A stretch of 7,146 nucleotides of DNA from Treponema sp. UBA6988. Lineage in GTDB: Bacteria > Spirochaetota > Spirochaetia > Treponematales > Treponemataceae. A program made the translations under genes and the position numbers. Below the pieces are notes generated by a model. It was not told the origin of the DNA. It saw nothing but the letters and a program-made list of their open reading frames with translations, and did not search any database. The DNA lies in NCBI GenBank assembly GCA_002448445.1, contig DJYC01000007.1, positions 1 to 7,146 of the forward strand. Reading direction: 5' to 3'. This document shows positions 4,600-7,146 of the stretch, piece after piece. Numbering within the stretch: position 1 is the first letter of the stretch; every line of letters begins with the position of its first letter.

Positions 4600-4743
4600 T
4601 GGAGGGGTAGGGCCCCCGGAACCCCGGAAGGGCGGTGGCGCATTGGCACTTTCAGCCGAGTTAGCCAAGGAGCTGGATGGTGGAGCCGTCAAGAGTACCG
4701 TCCAGAAGCCTTTGGAAATTTGCAAGTTTTACTCCAATTTTTA

Positions 4744-4773
4744 TTTACAAAAACTTTGTTTTTATGATACATT
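4744..4773 (+). promoter_or_regulatory. Probable promoter of the chemoreceptor gene
   Basis: TTTACA (4744-4749, five of six to TTGACA) and TACATT (4768-4773), with an 18-bp spacer and a TGA extension in front of the -10. It lies just after the repeat region and gives a leader of about 100 bases. A TCCGATAT at 4804-4811 resembles the -10 of flagellar sigma-28 promoters (GCCGATAA) but has no TAAA at the proper distance. Confidence 0.45.
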
Positions 4774-4878
4774 TTAAGTGTCTTTTCGGGACTGGAATTT
4801 TTTTCCGATATAAAAAAAGTGAAATCTGGCTTTTGCGGATGGCTGTAACTTATTCCGCAGAATAGGAGATTTTTACGG

Positions 4879-7032
4879 ATGAGGAAGAAGTCAATCTCGA
4901 TTGCAACAATTTTTACCGCGGGGTCGGTCGTCATCGTTCTTGTGGTCCTTTCCATTTCTGTCAACATTGCCGGCTATTTTTTTTCCAAGGACTGCCTTAA
5001 AAGCTTTTACGGTTCTGCAAAGACTGCCCTGACAGAGTTTTCCGATTCAATCAACATGTTTTTTAATGCAAAGGAAGTGGAGCTTAACGTGTTTGCAGAA
5101 TCCCCCGAGGTCCGGGCTGCGGACGAGTCAGTTCATTCTTTTGCGGGTGAAAGTGGTTCAATCCAGATTTTGGGCTACCAGAAGAGTGCTGTGGAAGAAA
5201 GAATCCGCGTACTTGCCAAGCGCTTTGCCTCCCACGACCCGGACATTGCGGAGATTTACATGGGTACCAAATGGGGCGGCTACGCAACAAACTTTGACGG
5301 TTCCATGAACGGCGGCTACGATCCAAGAAAGCGTGGCTGGTACGAAAAGGCTAGCAGCAGCGGTGGCAGCGTGGCACTTACGGAGGCCTTTGCTTCCACT
5401 GTCGGCACAACCGTAGTAGGGCTTACCCGCAGCGTCTACGGCAGCGGCAATGAATTCATAGGGAATGCTTCCATAGAAGTTTCCCTCGAAACCCTTACAA
5501 AAGTGCTTAACCTGCTGAACCTTGGCGAGGACTGCTTTCTTATGATGGTGGAAAAGAACGGAACGGTTCTTGCGGACACAGGCTCTCCAGAAAACAATTT
5601 TAAGAACATCAGCGAAATCGGCATAGAAGGCCTGGGCGATTTGCTTGCTTCTACCCAGGAAAACAAGAGGATAAAAATCAACGGAAAGCAGTACCTGGCG
5701 GAAGTCGTTACCAACTCAAAGACCGGCTATTCCATTGCGGCCTTCAGTCCCCTTCTTACGGTCTACAAGAGCTTTAACGCCACCCTAATGATGATTGTCT
5801 TTACAAACCTTGTCGTGGCCGTGATAATCGGCTTGCTTACGGCTTTTGTAACCAGCAAGACCATAAGCCCGCTCAAAAAGATAAGCGGCAGCATAGTGGA
5901 CTTCTCCAACCAGATGGCGGCTGGAAAGGCAGACCTGAAGCAGCGCATAGACGTAAAGGCCATAAGCGAGGTTGGAAGCGTTGCGGACGGATTCAATGCC
6001 TTTAGCCAGAAGCTTCAGGACATCATTGCCAACATGAAGCATTCCAAAAATGCCCTTCTTTCCGCGGGCGACTCCCTCAAGAAAGGAACCCAGGACACGG
6101 GGGCTGCAATCACCCAGATTACGTCTGCAATTGGCGGCGTAAAGGACAATATCTCCTCGCAGAACTCAAGCGTGGAGCAGACCGCCCAGACCATGAGCGA
6201 AATTATCTCCAACGTGCACTCACTGGAAGGCCTTGTGCAAACCCAGTCAGGCGTTGTGCAGCAGGCATCAAGTGCAATAGAGGAAATGATTGGCAACATA
6301 AGCGAAGTGAACCGCTCCGTGGAAAAAATGGTCGCTTCCTTCGGCACTCTTGCAAGTGACGCGGAAAACGGTGCAAAGACCCAAGAAGACCTGCAGATGC
6401 AGATTAAGGAAATCGACGAGCAGTCAAAGCTGCTTACCGAGGCAAACAGCGTAATCTCAAGCATCGCTGAGCAGACGAACCTCCTCGCCATGAACGCTGC
6501 AATAGAAGCCGCCCACGCTGGTGAGGCAGGAAAAGGCTTTGCTGTCGTTGCGGACGAAATCCGTAAGCTTTCGGAAACCTCTTCCGCCCAGTCAAAGACA
6601 ATCGGTGACCAGCTAAAGCGCATTCAGGATACAATTGCGGGCGTCGTTTCTTCTACCCAGAAGGGCGTAATTGGCTATGCCCGCCTTGCAGAAGAAATAC
6701 GCGAGACCGACGGACTCGTGCAGCAGATAAAGTTTGCAATGAGCGAGCAGCAGATAGGTTCATCCCAGATTACGGATTCACTGCGCGACATGAACGAAAG
6801 CACCTACAGCGTACAGTCAGCCTCCCAAAAAATGAGCGACGAAAGCCGTGCAGTCATGGATGAAGTAAACGCCCTAAAGGCCCACGCGGCATCCATGCGC
6901 AACTCCATGGAAGAAATGTCAAAAAGCGCGTCAAAAATCAGCGAGACCGGCAGCACCCTCACGTCCATCTCCCAAATCGTAGAAAAATCCATAGGCAACA
7001 TCGGAAGCCAGGTGGACCAGTTCTCGGTTTAG
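4879..7032 (+). CDS. Methyl-accepting chemotaxis protein with double-Cache sensor
   Basis: A 717-residue transmembrane chemoreceptor. TM1 is at about 8-34. The outside region, about 35-298, has dCache_1 features, notably DPRKRGWYEKA (148-158). TM2 is at about 299-324, followed by a HAMP domain from about 325 to 380 (SKTISPLKKI at its start). A long coiled-coil signalling domain has its CheA/CheW-contacting tip at about 524-569, including EQTNLLAMNAAIEAAHAGE (531-549) and the ADEIRKLSE stretch. There is no C-terminal CheR-docking pentapeptide. In the amino-acid-binding dCache motif R, W and Y are kept (R152, W154, Y155), but the later Tyr appears as F171 (TEAFAS) and the Asp as E200 (SIEVSLE), so the ligand may differ; that alignment is by eye. 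AGGAG (4864-4868) precedes the ATG by ten bases. Codon use is more GC-rich than in the creatininase/MerR genes. It is monocistronic as far as visible, and repeats lie on both sides. Confidence 0.96.
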   Translation: MRKKSISIATIFTAGSVVIVLVVLSISVNIAGYFFSKDCLKSFYGSAKTALTEFSDSINMFFNAKEVELNVFAESPEVRAADESVHSFAGESGSIQILGYQKSAVEERIRVLAKRFASHDPDIAEIYMGTKWGGYATNFDGSMNGGYDPRKRGWYEKASSSGGSVALTEAFASTVGTTVVGLTRSVYGSGNEFIGNASIEVSLETLTKVLNLLNLGEDCFLMMVEKNGTVLADTGSPENNFKNISEIGIEGLGDLLASTQENKRIKINGKQYLAEVVTNSKTGYSIAAFSPLLTVYKSFNATLMMIVFTNLVVAVIIGLLTAFVTSKTISPLKKISGSIVDFSNQMAAGKADLKQRIDVKAISEVGSVADGFNAFSQKLQDIIANMKHSKNALLSAGDSLKKGTQDTGAAITQITSAIGGVKDNISSQNSSVEQTAQTMSEIISNVHSLEGLVQTQSGVVQQASSAIEEMIGNISEVNRSVEKMVASFGTLASDAENGAKTQEDLQMQIKEIDEQSKLLTEANSVISSIAEQTNLLAMNAAIEAAHAGEAGKGFAVVADEIRKLSETSSAQSKTIGDQLKRIQDTIAGVVSSTQKGVIGYARLAEEIRETDGLVQQIKFAMSEQQIGSSQITDSLRDMNESTYSVQSASQKMSDESRAVMDEVNALKAHAASMRNSMEEMSKSASKISETGSTLTSISQIVEKSIGNIGSQVDQFSV

Positions 7033-7076
7033 CAGCTGAATTCTCTTCTTTTCTTGCGGCGCTTTTGTCTGCAAAA

Positions 7077-7104
7077 CACAAGCGTCCCAAAAGAAGGACT
7101 TGTG
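7077..7104. repeat. Stem-loop downstream of the chemoreceptor gene
   Basis: CACAA plus GTCC (7077-7087, with a two-base GC bulge) pairs with GGAC plus TTGTG (7096-7104) around an eight-base loop. No T-run follows in the plus direction; in the minus direction TTTTG follows directly. It may end a minus-strand transcript arriving from outside the window, or weakly end the chemoreceptor mRNA. Confidence 0.45.
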
Positions 7105-7122
7105 CCCTGTGTGTGGCGCTTG

Positions 7123-7146
7123 CGGGGTTCCGCCTCCCGGCTCCAT
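7123..7146 (-). repeat. Inverted partial copy of the GC-rich repeat, cut by window edge
   Basis: Read on the minus strand, the last bases begin ATGGAG and contain CGGAACCCCG (7132-7123). The same ten bases occur at 4617-4626, preceded by ATGGAG at 4599-4604. The intervening bases differ in length and only partly agree, so this is a diverged copy or a shared module. It continues past the right edge. Confidence 0.5.

Larger units (their letters stand above)
4307..4740. repeat. Gene-free, hairpin-rich intergenic repeat region
   Basis: No convincing coding sequence lies here; short open frames have repetitive, Arg/Gly/Pro-rich translations typical of non-coding repeats. The DNA is a chain of modules. 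ACTTGAAA or CCTTGAAA recurs at 4301, 4338, 4442 and 4512. A hexamer of the form NNGGAG/T recurs about ten times (for example 4322, 4361, 4424, 4464, 4526, 4562, 4599, 4667), often inside inverted arms. TGGAGGGG occurs at 4563 and 4600. The left half is AT/GC mixed with long stems; 4556-4640 is very GC-rich. The style is that of dispersed extragenic repeats rather than an insertion sequence: no transposase and no target-site duplication are visible. A related fragment lies inverted at 7123-7146. Confidence 0.75.

Noticed and set aside
4307..4640. CRISPR array
   Set aside because: Repeat units vary in sequence and spacing, and there are no uniform spacers or cas genes.
4307..4740. Insertion sequence or transposon
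   Set aside because: There is no transposase fragment and no paired terminal repeats with target duplication within the region.
4454..4777. Open frames of about 90-107 codons across the repeat region
   Set aside because: Their translations are repetitive and Arg/Gly/Pro-rich, follow hairpin modules, and lack ribosome binding sites; they are by-products of the repeats.
4804..4811. TCCGATAT as a sigma-28 (flagellar) promoter of the chemoreceptor gene
   Set aside because: Only the CCGATA core fits and no TAAA lies about 15 bases upstream; the TTTACA/TACATT pair is the better candidate.
6015..6623. 202-codon minus-strand frame inside the chemoreceptor gene
   Set aside because: It is a shadow of a strongly recognised coding sequence; its Ser/Ile/Phe-rich translation and lack of start signals fit antisense of a coiled coil.

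Overview
The window looks like spirochaete chromosome, most likely a host-associated or gut/rumen Treponema. This rests on protein style (a dCache chemoreceptor, an XRE protein of a kind I associate with treponemes and Clostridia), moderate GC with AT-rich promoters, and a long hairpin-rich intergenic repeat. Genus assignment is inference; there is no rRNA or marker gene here.

Layout. Bases 1-107 hold the start of a minus-strand gene (cupin-like N-terminus) that runs off the left edge. It is divergent from a plus-strand two-gene operon: a divergent creatininase-family amidohydrolase (260-1126) and a MerR/BmrR-type regulator (1126-1857), overlapping by one base (TAATG). In front of the operon is a textbook MerR-type promoter: TTGACC and TATTAT held 19 bp apart, with an inverted repeat across the spacer. 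The regulator therefore probably controls its own operon in response to a small molecule, with the amidohydrolase as the effector enzyme.

Bases 1872-3638 are all minus strand: arfB (ribosome rescue hydrolase, 3228-3638), an uncertain small ORF with a strong promoter and ribosome binding site (2928-3110), an XRE-type HTH protein with a GTG start (2574-2861), and a 5'(3')-deoxyribonucleotidase-like HAD protein (1872-2480). Three promoters on this strand share an extended -10 of the form TGCTATAnT. The one for arfB sits so close to the ATG that the mRNA is probably leaderless. A second HAD phosphatase, YihX-like, starts divergently from arfB (3719-4306).

Bases 4307-4740 contain no convincing gene. 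They are packed with hairpins in which a six-base loop (AAGGAG, ACGGAG, ATGGAT, ACGGAT) is kept while the paired arms change together from copy to copy. A further fragment of this repeat lies in inverse orientation at the right edge (7123-7146), so the repeat appears to flank the last gene. That gene (4879-7032) is a complete 717-residue methyl-accepting chemotaxis protein with a double-Cache sensor.

The most notable signals are the covarying hairpin repeat, the MerR/creatininase regulatory unit, the probable leaderless arfB, and the ambiguous small ORF upstream of the HTH gene.
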